A stretch of 64,000 nucleotides of DNA from Cheilinus undulatus. Taxonomy: Eukaryota > Chordata > Actinopteri > Labriformes > Labridae. Each line of letters begins with the position of its first letter. Within the stretch, counting starts at the first letter, position 1. Both the position numbers and the translations under genes were made by a program. Positions 63,426 to 64,000 of the stretch are shown in pieces. The notes below the pieces were generated by a model. The model was not told where the DNA came from. It was given only the letters and a program-made list of their open reading frames with translations, and did not search any database. The stretch is taken from assembly GCF_018320785.1 (NCBI RefSeq), contig NC_054866.1, positions 32,031,000-32,094,999 of the forward strand, read 5' to 3'.

Positions 63426-63489
63426 CACAGTGTTTTGAACCCTCCTCGATCTCTCTACACTGTCTGGTCTGACTGACTTTACATCGTGT

Positions 63490-63651
63490 TACTCACTACT
63501 TGAGTAGTCTTTTAATAAGGTACTTATAGACTCTTATTCAAGTACTTATTTTTATGGGTACTTTTACTTCTACTTGAGTAATTATTATTATTATTGTTAA
63601 GTAACAGTACTTTTACTTGAGTACGGTAACTGTGTACTCTACCCACCACTG
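63490..63651. mobile_element. hAT-type terminal region (Tol2-like end)
   Basis: Read on the minus strand it starts CAGTGGTGGGTAGAGTACAC and continues with repeated TACTCAAGTAAAAGTAC words. Subterminal repeats of TACTTGAGTA around a CAG(T/A)GGTG end are the hallmark of Tol2-like hAT elements in fish. An ATT run (63583-63597) interrupts it. Only about 160 bases remain and no transposase is present. Confidence 0.65.
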
Positions 63652-64000
63652 GTCTCTAGAGAGCAGAAAATGAAGACAATCACGTTTTTGGAATGGACAG
63701 TGAGAACAGCATGCTTTACTAGCACCAGAATAAATTAAAGACGGACTCCGTCATGGGCAAAATGCTACGAAATTCTCCAGCATTTTATTTTTTAAAAGTC
63801 TAGAAGTCATTTGTCTATATTAAGGGGACGGGGTCAAATTTTTGTTATCCGTAGGTGCAGAAGTTAGTGTGAGAAGCCATGCGCAACTATCGGACTGAAA
63901 AATCTCAAGTTTTGGTTTTATGTCATAAATATTTAAGTCATATAGTGAATGCTGATACTGCTGTAACGGAGTTATGGAGCAGAAGCAGGGATAAAACGTA
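63652..64000. other. Intron of bltp2 (right edge), nothing recognised
   Basis: No exon on the minus strand could be supported here, and no repeat was named. Confidence 0.4.

Overview
The window looks like teleost fish nuclear DNA. It is AT-rich and intron-rich, and it is littered with fish-type DNA transposons: Tc1-like elements, hAT-like miniature elements, and short LINE and SINE tails. Six vertebrate genes can be read and all lie on the minus strand. From left to right these are the first coding exon of hnf1b (1-245), dynll2 (37065-38137), srsf1 (40814-43012), an aldolase C gene (45673-48396, with a noncoding first exon near 49.1 kb), the kinase gene rskr/SgK494 (52666-58633) and the last two coding exons of bltp2/KIAA0100 (59987-60568). 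The human counterparts all lie on chromosome 17. ALDOC, RSKR and KIAA0100 are near neighbours in this order and strand there, and SRSF1 and DYNLL2 are also neighbours, so synteny supports the sequence-based calls.

Layout: 0.25-35 kb is a gene-poor interval upstream of hnf1b. I found no exon in it. It holds two decayed Tc1-like elements of one family (27.97-29.5 and 33.15-34.66 kb), a Tc1-type deletion derivative (10.6-11.1 kb), three TIR elements nested in one another (15.0-16.5 kb), a hAT-like miniature element inside a degenerate pentanucleotide array (10.3-13.4 kb), and a TIR element carrying a small split reading frame (23.1-24.3 kb). From 35.4 to 60.6 kb the genes are packed in tandem, with short gaps and long 3' UTRs. 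From 60.6 kb to the end the sequence is an intron of bltp2 filled with TIR elements and retroposon tails.

The genes are unrelated in function: a homeodomain transcription factor, a dynein light chain, a splicing factor, a glycolytic enzyme, an AGC-type kinase and a lipid-transfer protein. Their grouping is ancestral linkage, not an operon-like system.

The points most worth following are a noncanonical GC-AG intron in the aldolase gene, an aldolase intron that is about 92% Tc1-like element, a probable regulated intron in the srsf1 3' UTR, a possible N-myristoylation signal and a tandem NAG acceptor in rskr, the absence of spag5 between aldolase C and rskr, and the split reading frame inside the 23-24 kb element. 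I saw no LTR retroelement, virus-like element, CRISPR array, rRNA or convincing tRNA gene. No clearly new biological system was found.
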